Below, piece by piece: positions 17,561-25,351 of a stretch of 32,962 nt of DNA (the stretch's first letter is position 1; each line of letters opens with the position of its first letter). Below the pieces are notes generated by a model, which was not told the DNA's origin, did not search any database, and saw only the letters and a program-made list of their open reading frames with translations. The position numbers and the translations under genes are program-made. The DNA comes from Rhodospirillales bacterium (lineage in GTDB: Bacteria > Pseudomonadota > Alphaproteobacteria > Rhodospirillales > CAMCUA01), in assembly GCA_947470575.1 (NCBI GenBank), contig CANITX010000012.1, forward strand, positions 1 through 32,962, written 5' to 3'.

Positions 17561-19483
17561 GTGACCGAAGACTTCGCCACCCCATTGCTCGATACGATCA
17601 AGCTGCCGGCCGACATGAAAAACCTGTCGCTGGCCGAATTGAAGCAGCTCGCCGATGAACTGCGGCGGGAAACCGTGCGCGTCGTCTCGATCACCGGCGG
17701 CCATCTCGGCGCCAGCCTGGGCGTCGTCGAACTGACGGTGGCCCTACATCACTTGTTCGATACCCCCGCGGACCGTCTGATCTGGGATGTCGGCCACCAG
17801 TGCTACCCGCACAAGATACTCACCGGCCGGCGCGACCGCATGCTGACGCTTCGCCAGGGCGATGGCCTGTCGGGATTCACCAAGCGCGCCGAAAGCGAAT
17901 ACGATCCCTTCGGTGCGGCGCATAGTTCGACCTCGATCTCCGCCGGCCTCGGCATGGCGGTGGCGCGCGACCTGGACGGGCGCGACAACCACGTCATCGC
18001 CGTCATCGGCGATGGCGCCATGACCGCCGGCATGGCTTACGAGGCAATGAACAATGCCGGCTCCATGGACAGCCGACTGTTGGTCGTCCTCAACGACAAC
18101 GACATGTCGATCGCGCCCCCTGTCGGCGCGCTCAGCGCCTATCTGTCGCGCCTGATCTCGTCGAAGCCCTACCGTTCGATCCGCCACATCGGCCGCGAGA
18201 TGGCCAAGAAATTTCCGCCGCGCTTGAAGACGGCGGCGATGCGGGCCGAGGAATACGGTCGCGGCATGGTCACCGGCGGCACGCTCTTCGAGGAATTGGG
18301 CTTCTACTACGTCGGCCCCATCGACGGGCATAACCTGGAACACCTGCTGCCGGTGTTGAAGAACATCCGCGACGACCGCGAAAACGGGCCGATCCTGCTG
18401 CACGTGGTGACGCAAAAGGGCAAGGGCTACGAGCCGGCGGAAAAGTCCGACGACAAGTATCACGGCGTTGCCAAGTTCGACGTCGTCACCGGCAAGCAGC
18501 ACAAGCCGAAGGCCAATGCGCCGTCCTATACCGGCGTCTTCGCCAAGGCGCTGATCCAGGAAGCTGAGGCCGACGACCGTATCGTCGCCATCACGGCAGC
18601 CATGCCCGACGGCACCGGGCTCAACCTGTTCGCCGAGAAATACCCAAAGCGCTGCTTCGACGTCGGCATCGCCGAACAGCACGGCGTCACCTTCGCCGCC
18701 GGTTTGGCCACCGAAGGCTTCAAGCCCTTCGCCGCGATTTATTCGACCTTCCTGCAACGCGCCTACGATCAGGTCGTCCACGATGTGGCGATCCAGAAGC
18801 TGCCGGTGCGCTTCGCCATCGATCGCGCCGGACTGGTCGGCGCCGACGGAGCGACGCACGCCGGCTCCTTCGACATCGCCTATCTCGGCTGCCTGCCTAA
18901 TTTCATCATCATGGCGGCGGCCGACGAAGCGGAACTGGTGCATATGGTGGCCACCGCCGCGCAGATCGACGACCGCCCTTGCGCCTTCCGCTACCCGCGC
19001 GGCGAAGGCGTCGGCGTCGACATGCCGGAACGCGGCAAGCCCCTGGAGATCGGCCGTGGCCGCATCGTCCGCGAAGGCACCACGGTTGCCATCTTGTCCT
19101 TGGGCACGCGCCTGCAAGACGCTCTGAAGGCGGCCGAGGAACTGGCCACCATGGGCCTCTCGACCACCGTTGCCGACGCTCGCTTCGCCAAGCCGCTGGA
19201 CGAAGATCTGATTTGCCGCCTGGCCCGCGAACACGAAGTGCTGATCACCGTGGAAGAAGGCTCCATCGGCGGCTTCGCCAGCCAGGTTCTGCACCTGCTG
19301 GCCCATCGCGGCCTTCTGGAGAACGGCCTGAAGGTCCGCCCGCTGGTGATGGCCGATACCTTCCTCGACCAGAACAAGCCCGAAATCATGTATGCCCAGG
19401 CCGGCCTGACGTCCGCTGACATCGTTACGACTGCGCTGGCGGCGCTGGGGCGTGTCGAGGCGAAGGCGCCGGTCCGGGCTTGA
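17561..19483 (+). CDS. dxs: 1-deoxy-D-xylulose-5-phosphate synthase
   Basis: A 640-residue thiamine-diphosphate enzyme joining pyruvate and glyceraldehyde 3-phosphate, first step of the MEP isoprenoid pathway. Visible are the ThDP site [18 protein letters not shown], the N-terminal [32 protein letters not shown], the catalytic [15 protein letters not shown], and [15 protein letters not shown], with the transketolase C-terminal domain at the end. Two GTG starts are possible (17555 and 17561); AAAGGGG is seven bases before 17561, so that is chosen. The tlyA gene that usually comes next is about 9.9 kb away. Confidence 0.96.
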   Translation: MTEDFATPLLDTIKLPADMKNLSLAELKQLADELRRETVRVVSITGGHLGASLGVVELTVALHHLFDTPADRLIWDVGHQCYPHKILTGRRDRMLTLRQGDGLSGFTKRAESEYDPFGAAHSSTSISAGLGMAVARDLDGRDNHVIAVIGDGAMTAGMAYEAMNNAGSMDSRLLVVLNDNDMSIAPPVGALSAYLSRLISSKPYRSIRHIGREMAKKFPPRLKTAAMRAEEYGRGMVTGGTLFEELGFYYVGPIDGHNLEHLLPVLKNIRDDRENGPILLHVVTQKGKGYEPAEKSDDKYHGVAKFDVVTGKQHKPKANAPSYTGVFAKALIQEAEADDRIVAITAAMPDGTGLNLFAEKYPKRCFDVGIAEQHGVTFAAGLATEGFKPFAAIYSTFLQRAYDQVVHDVAIQKLPVRFAIDRAGLVGADGATHAGSFDIAYLGCLPNFIIMAAADEAELVHMVATAAQIDDRPCAFRYPRGEGVGVDMPERGKPLEIGRGRIVREGTTVAILSLGTRLQDALKAAEELATMGLSTTVADARFAKPLDEDLICRLAREHEVLITVEEGSIGGFASQVLHLLAHRGLLENGLKVRPLVMADTFLDQNKPEIMYAQAGLTSADIVTTALAALGRVEAKAPVRA

Positions 19484-19507
19484 GGCTTCTTCCGTTGCCG
19501 TCTCTCT

Positions 19508-19550
19508 CCTTCTCCCCTGTTGGGGAGAAGGTCGGGATGAGGGGGAACCG
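19508..19550. repeat. REP-like palindromic element, copy 1
   Basis: A perfect 10-bp stem (19508-19517 with 19522-19531) with loop TGTT, followed by a GATGAGGGGGAACCG tail. Copy 2 at 19622-19662 is an inverted, diverged version; together they could fold into one long stem between dxs and the enolase remnant. Confidence 0.6.
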
Positions 19551-19621
19551 GTGTTGCCGGTTAAGATGGGCTTCGCCGATGGACTGTCTTTGAGATTTGG
19601 GGGGGGGCTCGCCGGAAAGAT

Positions 19622-19662
19622 CGGTTCCCCCTCTCCCTCCCTCTCCCCAACTGGGGCGAGGG
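19622..19662. repeat. REP-like palindromic element, copy 2 (inverted)
   Basis: It begins with CGGTTCCCCC, the exact inverse of the end of copy 1, and has a hairpin CCCTC-t-CCCC / GGGG-c-GAGGG around AACT (19639-19662). It lies 31 bases beyond the leftward enolase remnant and might also act as its transcription stop. Confidence 0.6.
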
Positions 19663-19692
19663 AAAATCTTTGCGTTCGTCCTATTCTCTGCC

Positions 19693-20008
19693 TCAGGCCG
19701 TCACGAACACCGTCCGCCTGTCCACCTCATCCCAATCCAGATCGACGCCGAGCTCCGGCTTGTTCGGCATTGGCATGTAGCCTTCGGCGTCCATGTCCAG
19801 GAGGTCCTCGGCGCAGACCTCGAAGCGTTCGGTCGGCACCGGCTGTTCGACGAACCCGCAGTTGCGGATAGCACCCATGAAGTGCAGGTTCGCTACTTGG
19901 CCGACGATCGAGCCCGAGGAGTGCAGTTCGTCAGGGATGCAGAAGGCGTCGCGCATGTCGGGGATTTTCTTGGCCGGCGCGATGCCACCCAGCACGCGCT
20001 GACCGCCC
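19693..20008 (-). pseudogene. C-terminal remnant of an enolase-superfamily (mandelate racemase-like) enzyme
   Basis: About 100 codons matching only the last quarter of the family: LGGIAPAKKIPDMRDAF resembles the strand carrying the GGI(T)xxxKI motif, followed by the AIRN and FVEQPVP region and the terminal GYMPMPNKPELGVDLDWDEV typical of galactonate/mannonate-type dehydratases. The N-terminal capping domain and the metal-binding Asp/Glu/Glu strands are absent. The homologous text begins within about a dozen bases of the stop codon of the adjacent dioxygenase gene, consistent with a deletion that joined the two. No ATG or ribosome binding site serves it (only a GTG at 19995). The upstream limit is approximate. 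Confidence 0.6.
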
Positions 20009-20020
20009 CGGCCCGATCCC

Positions 20021-20887
20021 TCAGTGCGGCCGTTCGCCCTGGATCATGGCGTGGTACATCAGCCGGTGCTGGTTCCAGTCGTACTCGTAAGTGGCCCGGT
20101 GCAGGGATGCGCGGTTGTCCCACATCAGCAGGTCGCCCAGGCGCCACTTGTGGGAATAGGTGAATTCAGGCCGGATCACCTTGCCGAGCAGGTCGTGGAG
20201 CAGGTCCTGCGAGGCTTCCGGGTCCATGCCGAGGATGTATTCGACGCGGGACGGATCGAAATACAGGCCCTTCTCGCCGACGCCTTCGATGGTGCGCACC
20301 AGCGGATGGATGTTCGGCACCTGATCGCCGCGGGCCATGATAGCGAGGTTGTCGGCGTTGAGGTGGGTGCGGGCGCTGCTGCTGGCCCGTACATTGGCGG
20401 TCTTCAGGAGTTCGAGTTTGCGCCGTTCGGCTTCGGGCAGGGATTGATAGCCGGCCCGCATGTTGACGATATCGGTGTCGCCGCCCGTGTCGGGAATTTC
20501 GACGGCGTAAAGCAGAACAAACTTCGGCGGCACTTCGCGGAAGGCGCCGTCCGTGTGCCAGTGGCCGGCGGTCTTGTCGCGCTGGCCTTCGACGTTGGTG
20601 TTGAAGTTCGAGTAGCGCTTGACGCCGGGCAGGCCGGGAAAGGCGTAACGTGGATGATCCTGCACGATAACCTCGCCGAAAAGCCCGGCCGCCGCGTTGA
20701 ATTCTTCCGGGGTCAGATGCTGGTCGCGGATGACCATGCAGACGTTGTCCAGCACCGTCTGGTGCAGCAGACGCGTGGTTGCCGCGTCGACATGGCGCAG
20801 ATCGACGCCGGTGACTTCGGCTCCGATGTTCGGGGTAAGCTTGCGGATCTGCACGGTGGCGGCGTTGCTCATCGCGGTGGTCGTCAT
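20021..20887 (-). CDS. TauD/TfdA-family Fe(II)/2-oxoglutarate dioxygenase 1
   Basis: A 288-residue enzyme of the TauD/TfdA family, which couples 2-oxoglutarate decarboxylation to substrate hydroxylation. The iron facial triad is H111 and D113 (WHTDGAF) and H263 (SLHRA); R275 in QHRLMYH would bind 2-oxoglutarate. ATG 20887 has AAGGA seven bases upstream; a longer open frame reaches back into dioxygenase 2 and is rejected. It is the last intact gene of the leftward array, 14 bases after dioxygenase 2. It is closely similar to copies 2-4 in whole blocks (VIRDQHLTPEEF, RPEFTYSHKWRLGD, C-terminal GERPH). Substrate unknown. Confidence 0.9.
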   Translation of the reverse strand: MTTTAMSNAATVQIRKLTPNIGAEVTGVDLRHVDAATTRLLHQTVLDNVCMVIRDQHLTPEEFNAAAGLFGEVIVQDHPRYAFPGLPGVKRYSNFNTNVEGQRDKTAGHWHTDGAFREVPPKFVLLYAVEIPDTGGDTDIVNMRAGYQSLPEAERRKLELLKTANVRASSSARTHLNADNLAIMARGDQVPNIHPLVRTIEGVGEKGLYFDPSRVEYILGMDPEASQDLLHDLLGKVIRPEFTYSHKWRLGDLLMWDNRASLHRATYEYDWNQHRLMYHAMIQGERPH

Positions 20888-20901
20888 GATGTCGTCCTTT
20901 T

Positions 20902-21756
20902 TCAGTGCGGTCGTTCGCCCAGGATCATGGCGTGATACATCAGCCGATGCTGGGTCATGTCGTAATCGTAATTGGCCCGGTGAAACGTCGAGCGGTTGTC
21001 CCACATGAAGATGTCATGCAGACGCCATTGGTGCGAATCGATGAACTCCGGGCGCACCGCCTTATCCAGCAAGTCGAACAGAAAATCCTGCGAAGCTTCC
21101 GGGTCCATACCCTCGATGTTCTCGACCCGGACTGTATCGAACCACAGGCTCTTCTCGCCGGTGCCGTCGATGTTGCGCACCAGCGGATGGATATGGGGCG
21201 TCTGGCCGCCCTGGGCCATGATCCGGATGTTGTCGGGGTTCTGGGCGGCGCGCGATTTGCTGGCGGCGCGCACGTTGACGGTGCGCATCGTCTCCACCTT
21301 CTTGCGCAAGTCGTCGGGCAGGGAGCGGAAACCGGCGCGCATGTTCAGCACGTCGGTGTTGCCGCCGGTGCTCGGTATTTCGACGGCATAAAGGATGGTG
21401 TAGCTCGGCGGCCGCTCGCGGAAGGAACCGTCGCTGTGCCAGCGGTTGGCGCTGCGGATATGCTTGCCGCCGGCATCCACGTTGAAGTTGGAATAGCGCT
21501 GGATGGTCGGCAGGCCAGGAAACGAGAACTTCGGATGATCCTGGTCCATGACTTCGCCGAACAGCGCGGCGGCGCGGGCGAATTCTTCGGGTGTCAGATG
21601 CTGGTCGCGGATGACCATGCAGGTGTGATCCAGGATCGCCTGGTTCAATTGCCGCGCTGTGTCGGTATCGACCTGGCGCAGGTCGACACCGGTGATCTCG
21701 GCGCCGATATGCGGGGAAAGCTTGCGGATCTGCATGGTCTGCGTGGCGGTGGTCAT
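20902..21756 (-). CDS. TauD/TfdA-family Fe(II)/2-oxoglutarate dioxygenase 2
   Basis: A 284-residue paralogue of its neighbours. The triad is H107/D109, here in WHSDGSF with Ser instead of Thr between them, and H259 (FHRA); 2-oxoglutarate Arg is R271. The stretch between residues 150 and 190, which in TauD enzymes helps shape the substrate pocket, differs from the other copies (MRTVNVRAASKSRAAQNPDN), as does RPEFIDSHQWRLHDIFM. The start has GGAAGGG eight bases upstream. It is 27 bases after copy 3 and 14 before copy 1, so these three are almost certainly cotranscribed. All catalytic residues are intact. Confidence 0.9.
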   Translation of the reverse strand: MTTATQTMQIRKLSPHIGAEITGVDLRQVDTDTARQLNQAILDHTCMVIRDQHLTPEEFARAAALFGEVMDQDHPKFSFPGLPTIQRYSNFNVDAGGKHIRSANRWHSDGSFRERPPSYTILYAVEIPSTGGNTDVLNMRAGFRSLPDDLRKKVETMRTVNVRAASKSRAAQNPDNIRIMAQGGQTPHIHPLVRNIDGTGEKSLWFDTVRVENIEGMDPEASQDFLFDLLDKAVRPEFIDSHQWRLHDIFMWDNRSTFHRANYDYDMTQHRLMYHAMILGERPH

Positions 21757-21783
21757 GGCGTCATCCCTTCCTGCCTTGTCGCC

Positions 21784-22617
21784 TCAGTGCGGCCGCTCGC
21801 CCAGGATGGTGGCGTGGTAGAGCAGCCGGTGCTGGCTGAAATCGTAGTCGAAGCTCACCTTGTGCATGGACGAGCGGTTGTCCCACATGAAGACGTCGCC
21901 CAGCTTCCAGGCATGGGAATAGACGAATTCCGGCCGGATCGTCTTATCCATCAGGTCGTGGAGGAATTCCTGCGTCTCCTCCGGGTCCATGCCGACAATG
22001 TTCTCGACGTTGTTCGGGTGAAACCAGATGCCGCGTTCGCCGGTGCCGTCGATATTGCGGACCAGCGGATGCTGGCGGACGGTTTGGCCTTCGCGGGCCA
22101 CGGTGGCGACGATGTTGGGACTGCGGCGGCGCGCCGCGCTGCCCAGACGCACGAAGTTGGTCGTCATGCCGTCGAGCCTTTTGCGCGTTTCTTCGGGCAG
22201 CCAGCGATAGGCGGCGCGCATGTTGACGACGTTGGTATTGCCGCCCGAGTCAGGTAGCTCGACGGCATAGAGGATGGTGTATTTCGGCGGCTGTTCACGA
22301 TAGGCGCCGTCGGTGTGCCAGACGATGCCTTCCTTGACGCGGTTGCCGTAGGCATCGACGTTAAAGTTGGAATGGCGTTTGATTCCCGGCAGGTTGGGGA
22401 AGGAATACTGCGGGTTATCCTGATCCATGACCTCGCCGAAGATGCGCACGGCGCGGTCGAATTCCTCGGGCGTGAACTGCTGGTCGCGGATAACCATGCA
22501 GACGTTATCCAAAACCGTCCGATTCAATCGCTCGGCGGTCTCTGCGTCGATCTGGCGCAGGTCGATGCCGGTTACCTCGGCGCCGATGTTCGGGGAAAGC
22601 TTGCGAACCTGCATCAT
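21784..22617 (-). CDS. TauD/TfdA-family Fe(II)/2-oxoglutarate dioxygenase 3
   Basis: A 277-residue paralogue. The triad is H101/D103 (WHTDGAY) and H252 (SMHKV); R264 is the 2-oxoglutarate ligand. The N-terminus is shorter than in copies 1 and 4, starting almost directly at MMQVRKLSPNIGAEVTGIDL. The pocket-region segment (TTNFVRLGSAARRRSPNIVA) is arginine-rich and differs from the others, suggesting a different substrate or regiospecificity. It follows the substrate-binding protein gene by 88 bases. Two adjacent ATG codons are possible starts, with CAGGGA a few bases upstream. Confidence 0.9.
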   Translation of the reverse strand: MMQVRKLSPNIGAEVTGIDLRQIDAETAERLNRTVLDNVCMVIRDQQFTPEEFDRAVRIFGEVMDQDNPQYSFPNLPGIKRHSNFNVDAYGNRVKEGIVWHTDGAYREQPPKYTILYAVELPDSGGNTNVVNMRAAYRWLPEETRKRLDGMTTNFVRLGSAARRRSPNIVATVAREGQTVRQHPLVRNIDGTGERGIWFHPNNVENIVGMDPEETQEFLHDLMDKTIRPEFVYSHAWKLGDVFMWDNRSSMHKVSFDYDFSQHRLLYHATILGERPH

Positions 22618-22705
22618 CGTCCCTGTCTCCCAAAGACGCGGACCGCGGAAAGAAGCGGGACGGATCGTATCGATCCGTCCCGCCGTTCTCGTGCCATCGT
22701 TTCCG

Positions 22706-24250
22706 CTATTTGAAGGTGATGTTCGCGAGGTGGATCTCGCTGTTGGCGGTCACGTCGGGCTTGTACTCGATGCGCGGATTGACCCGCGAGAAGCCGACCA
22801 TGTGGAACATCCACACCTCGTTGACGACCTCTTCGTAGAGGTAGCGGAACAGCTCCTGCCAGGCCTTGACCCGCGGCTCGCCTTCGAGCTGCAGCACCTT
22901 GACGATATCGGCATCGAGCTTGGCGTCGCACAGGGTGGAAACGCCGCCGTCGCAGGAATAGCGATAGGGGATGCTGAACACCGGGTCGCCGAAGTTATTG
23001 TCGTGCTGGACCTGCAACAGCGCCGGACCGCGGTTTTCCGGGAAAGGCTTGTAGTTGAGGGCGTTGTACGGCCCGGTTTCATAGTTGATCAGCTTCACGT
23101 TCAGGCCGATGCCCTTGAACATGGTCAGCGTCGCTTCCATCACTTCTTCCGAGTTGGGATAGCCCGCCGGGCGGCCCTGAAGGATGATTTCGGTGTCCAC
23201 CGCGACGCCGGCGGCCTTGGCTTCGGCCAGTAGCTGACGGGCTTTCGCCGGGTCGTAGGGGCGGACCATCTTGTCCAGCTCGTGGTTATGACCGGGGATG
23301 GACGGGAACACCATCTGGGTGGCGTGCAGGGCTTCCTTGGAAATGATCTTGCTGCGGATCATTTCGCGGTCGAAGCCGTAGTTCATGGCTAGGCGCACCC
23401 GCTTGTCGTCGAGCGGCTTGCGGCTTTGGTCGATGCGCAGCGCGCTGGTTTCCGAATTCAGGTAGCTGTAGTCGAGCTTCGGATCGTTGGCGTCCTGCGA
23501 GGCGATGGCCACCGCGATGTCGGCCTCGCCGATCTTGACCATGGCGGCCCGCACGGCCGATTCATTGCGCCAGATATAGCGCACGCTTTCGATGGATGGC
23601 TTGGCGCCCCAATAATTGTCGTTGCGGACCAACAAAACTTCCTGGCCAGCCAGCCAATTGGACACCTTGTAAGGCCCGGTGCCCACCGGCTTCAGCGAAA
23701 ACTTTTCGTTCGGCAGTTCGCCCGCGCCAATGGTGATACCGGTCATGCGCATCGGCAGGATCGGATCGGGCGTCGGCGTCACCATGACGAGCGTCTCTGC
23801 GTCGGGAGCCGTTATCACAAAGGGCACTTCGCCCAGGTACTTCACCCGGTCGCGGCACTTCATGGTGGCGACGAAGTCGCGGTCAAGGGACCGCTTCGCC
23901 GCCTGGGCATTGAAGGGCGTGCCGTCATGGAAGGTCACGCCCTGGCGCAGCTTGAACTGCCAGGTCGTCGGGTTGACCCGGGTCCACGACGTGGCCAGGC
24001 GCGGCTTCAGCGAGTTGTCCTTGGGGTCCTTCTGAACCAGCGTCTCCGTCAGGTTCTGCTTGACCACGCGCCCGATGGTCGAGACGCCGGAGTTGCAGTT
24101 ATCCAGGTCGACCGGCTCGGACGGCAGCACCACCGTCAGGACCTGCTTGTTGGCCTGTGCGCCGGCTTGTTGCGGCGCCAACGCCGCCAAAGCGACGACC
24201 GCCACGGCGGCAGCCGCTTGATGGCGGAAACGTCCTCGATTTAGCTTCAT
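22706..24250 (-). CDS. Peptide-type ABC transporter substrate-binding protein (SBP_bac_5)
   Basis: A 514-residue periplasmic binding protein of the DppA/OppA/nickel family. The signal peptide spans about residues 1-31 (MKLNRGRFRHQ then a hydrophobic Ala/Val run ending AGA-QA). Family text includes LRQGVTFHDGTPFNAQ, GTGPYKVSNW, LVRNDNYWG, and the later DKRVRLAMNYGFDREMI. ATG 24250 is supported by GGGAG six bases upstream. It lies within the dioxygenase array (94 bases after copy 4, 88 before copy 3), with no permease or ATPase gene anywhere nearby, so it must borrow a transporter or act as a receptor. The ligand is presumably the array's substrate or product. Confidence 0.92.
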   Translation of the reverse strand: MKLNRGRFRHQAAAAVAVVALAALAPQQAGAQANKQVLTVVLPSEPVDLDNCNSGVSTIGRVVKQNLTETLVQKDPKDNSLKPRLATSWTRVNPTTWQFKLRQGVTFHDGTPFNAQAAKRSLDRDFVATMKCRDRVKYLGEVPFVITAPDAETLVMVTPTPDPILPMRMTGITIGAGELPNEKFSLKPVGTGPYKVSNWLAGQEVLLVRNDNYWGAKPSIESVRYIWRNESAVRAAMVKIGEADIAVAIASQDANDPKLDYSYLNSETSALRIDQSRKPLDDKRVRLAMNYGFDREMIRSKIISKEALHATQMVFPSIPGHNHELDKMVRPYDPAKARQLLAEAKAAGVAVDTEIILQGRPAGYPNSEEVMEATLTMFKGIGLNVKLINYETGPYNALNYKPFPENRGPALLQVQHDNNFGDPVFSIPYRYSCDGGVSTLCDAKLDADIVKVLQLEGEPRVKAWQELFRYLYEEVVNEVWMFHMVGFSRVNPRIEYKPDVTANSEIHLANITFK

Positions 24251-24344
24251 AGGTATCTCCCAGTCGGTGGGCGCCGTCGGCAGGGTCGATCCCCGCACTT
24301 TGCGAACGCCCAGTTAAAATTTCAGATGTTCGCGGTCCGGCTCT

Positions 24345-25211
24345 TCAGTTCGGCCGTTCGCCCCGGGTTGTGGCGTGGTAATGCAACCGGTGCTGGTTCC
24401 AGTCGTAGTCGAAATTGACCTTGTGCATGGACGAGCGGTTGTCCCACATGAAGATGTCGCCCAACCGCCATTGGTGGGAATACGTGAACTCCGGCCGGAT
24501 CACCTTGTCCATCAGGTCGTAGAGGAAGTTCTGCGACTCTTCGGGGTCCATGCCGACGATGTTTTCGACGGTGTTCGGATTGAACCACAAACCCTTCTCG
24601 CCGGTGCCGTCGATGCTGCGCACCAGGGGATGCTGATTGGGTACCTGTCCGCCCTGGGCCATGATGGCGACGTTGTTGGTATTGACGCGAAAACGCGCCT
24701 TGCTGCCCATGCGCACGTTGTTGGTCTTCATGGCGTCGAGCCGCCGGCGCAAGTCCTCGGGCAGGGAACGGTAGGCGGCGCGCATGTTCACCACGTTGGT
24801 GTTGCCGCCCGCATCCGGCAGTTCGACGGCATAGAGCAACGTGAACTTCGGCGGCTGGTCGCGAAAGGCACCGTCGGTGTGCCAATGCAGGCCTTCCTTG
24901 ATGCGGTTGCCGTTGGGATCGACGTTATAGTTGGAATGGCGCTTGATCGTCGGCAGTCCGGGGAAGGAATACTTCGGATGGTCCTGGTCCTGGACCTCGC
25001 CGAACAGCTCCGCGACGCGGGCGAATTCCTCGGGCGTGAGGTGTTGGTCGCGGATGACCATGCAAACGTTGTCGAGCACCGCTTTGTTGAGCTGTGCCTT
25101 GGTCTCGGCATCGACGGATTGGCGTAGGTCGACGCCGGTTACCTCGCAGCCGATGTGCGGGGAAATCTTTCGGATCTGCAGCGTCGTTTTCTGCTTCTCC
25201 TGAACCTGCAT
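24345..25211 (-). CDS. TauD/TfdA-family Fe(II)/2-oxoglutarate dioxygenase 4
   Basis: A 288-residue paralogue and the first gene of the leftward array. The triad is H111/D113 (WHTDGAF) and H263 (SMHKV); R275 binds 2-oxoglutarate. Its C-terminus reads GERPN rather than GERPH. It resembles copy 3 most by eye (NVENIVGMDPEE-like text, SMHKVNFDYD). GGGAG stands seven bases before ATG 25211; a longer open frame to 25517 crosses the terminator of the next gene and is rejected. A leader hairpin lies just upstream. The substrate is unknown. Confidence 0.9.
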   Translation of the reverse strand: MQVQEKQKTTLQIRKISPHIGCEVTGVDLRQSVDAETKAQLNKAVLDNVCMVIRDQHLTPEEFARVAELFGEVQDQDHPKYSFPGLPTIKRHSNYNVDPNGNRIKEGLHWHTDGAFRDQPPKFTLLYAVELPDAGGNTNVVNMRAAYRSLPEDLRRRLDAMKTNNVRMGSKARFRVNTNNVAIMAQGGQVPNQHPLVRSIDGTGEKGLWFNPNTVENIVGMDPEESQNFLYDLMDKVIRPEFTYSHQWRLGDIFMWDNRSSMHKVNFDYDWNQHRLHYHATTRGERPN

Positions 25212-25237
25212 ACTCTGTCTCCCGGCTCGTGTCCTGC

Positions 25238-25274
25238 CCCGGAGGTTCCCTGCATTGCGCAGAGAACCTCCGGG
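25238..25274 (-). promoter_or_regulatory. Leader hairpin upstream of dioxygenase 4
   Basis: Perfect 11-bp arms CCCGGAGGTTC (25238-25248) and GAACCTCCGGG (25264-25274), with four more pairs inside after a single mismatch. It ends 26 bases before ATG 25211 on the leftward transcript. No T-run follows, so a leader regulatory or mRNA-stabilising structure is possible. Confidence 0.5.
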
Positions 25275-25292
25275 ATGAGCAGGCCACTGATA

Positions 25293-25345
25293 CAAAAAAC
25301 GATGTGTCCCGATTCCGAAATTCATGAATTTCGGAATCGGGACAC
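25293..25345 (-). terminator. Strong intrinsic terminator after dioxygenase 5 (42-bp perfect palindrome)
   Basis: Positions 25304-25345 are a perfect 42-bp palindrome starting GTGTCCCGATTCCG. On the leftward strand it is followed after three bases by a G and six T (25294-25299). It begins seven bases after the dioxygenase 5 stop, so that gene ends here and the array from dioxygenase 4 onward needs its own promoter. Confidence 0.85.
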
Positions 25346-25351
25346 GAGGCC

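Noticed and set aside
17744-19306. Long leftward open frame antisense to dxs
   Set aside because: dxs motifs are complete on the other strand; no recognisable protein here.
20905-22257. Long rightward open frame across dioxygenases 2 and 3
   Set aside because: Antisense shadow; catalytic motifs are in the leftward genes.
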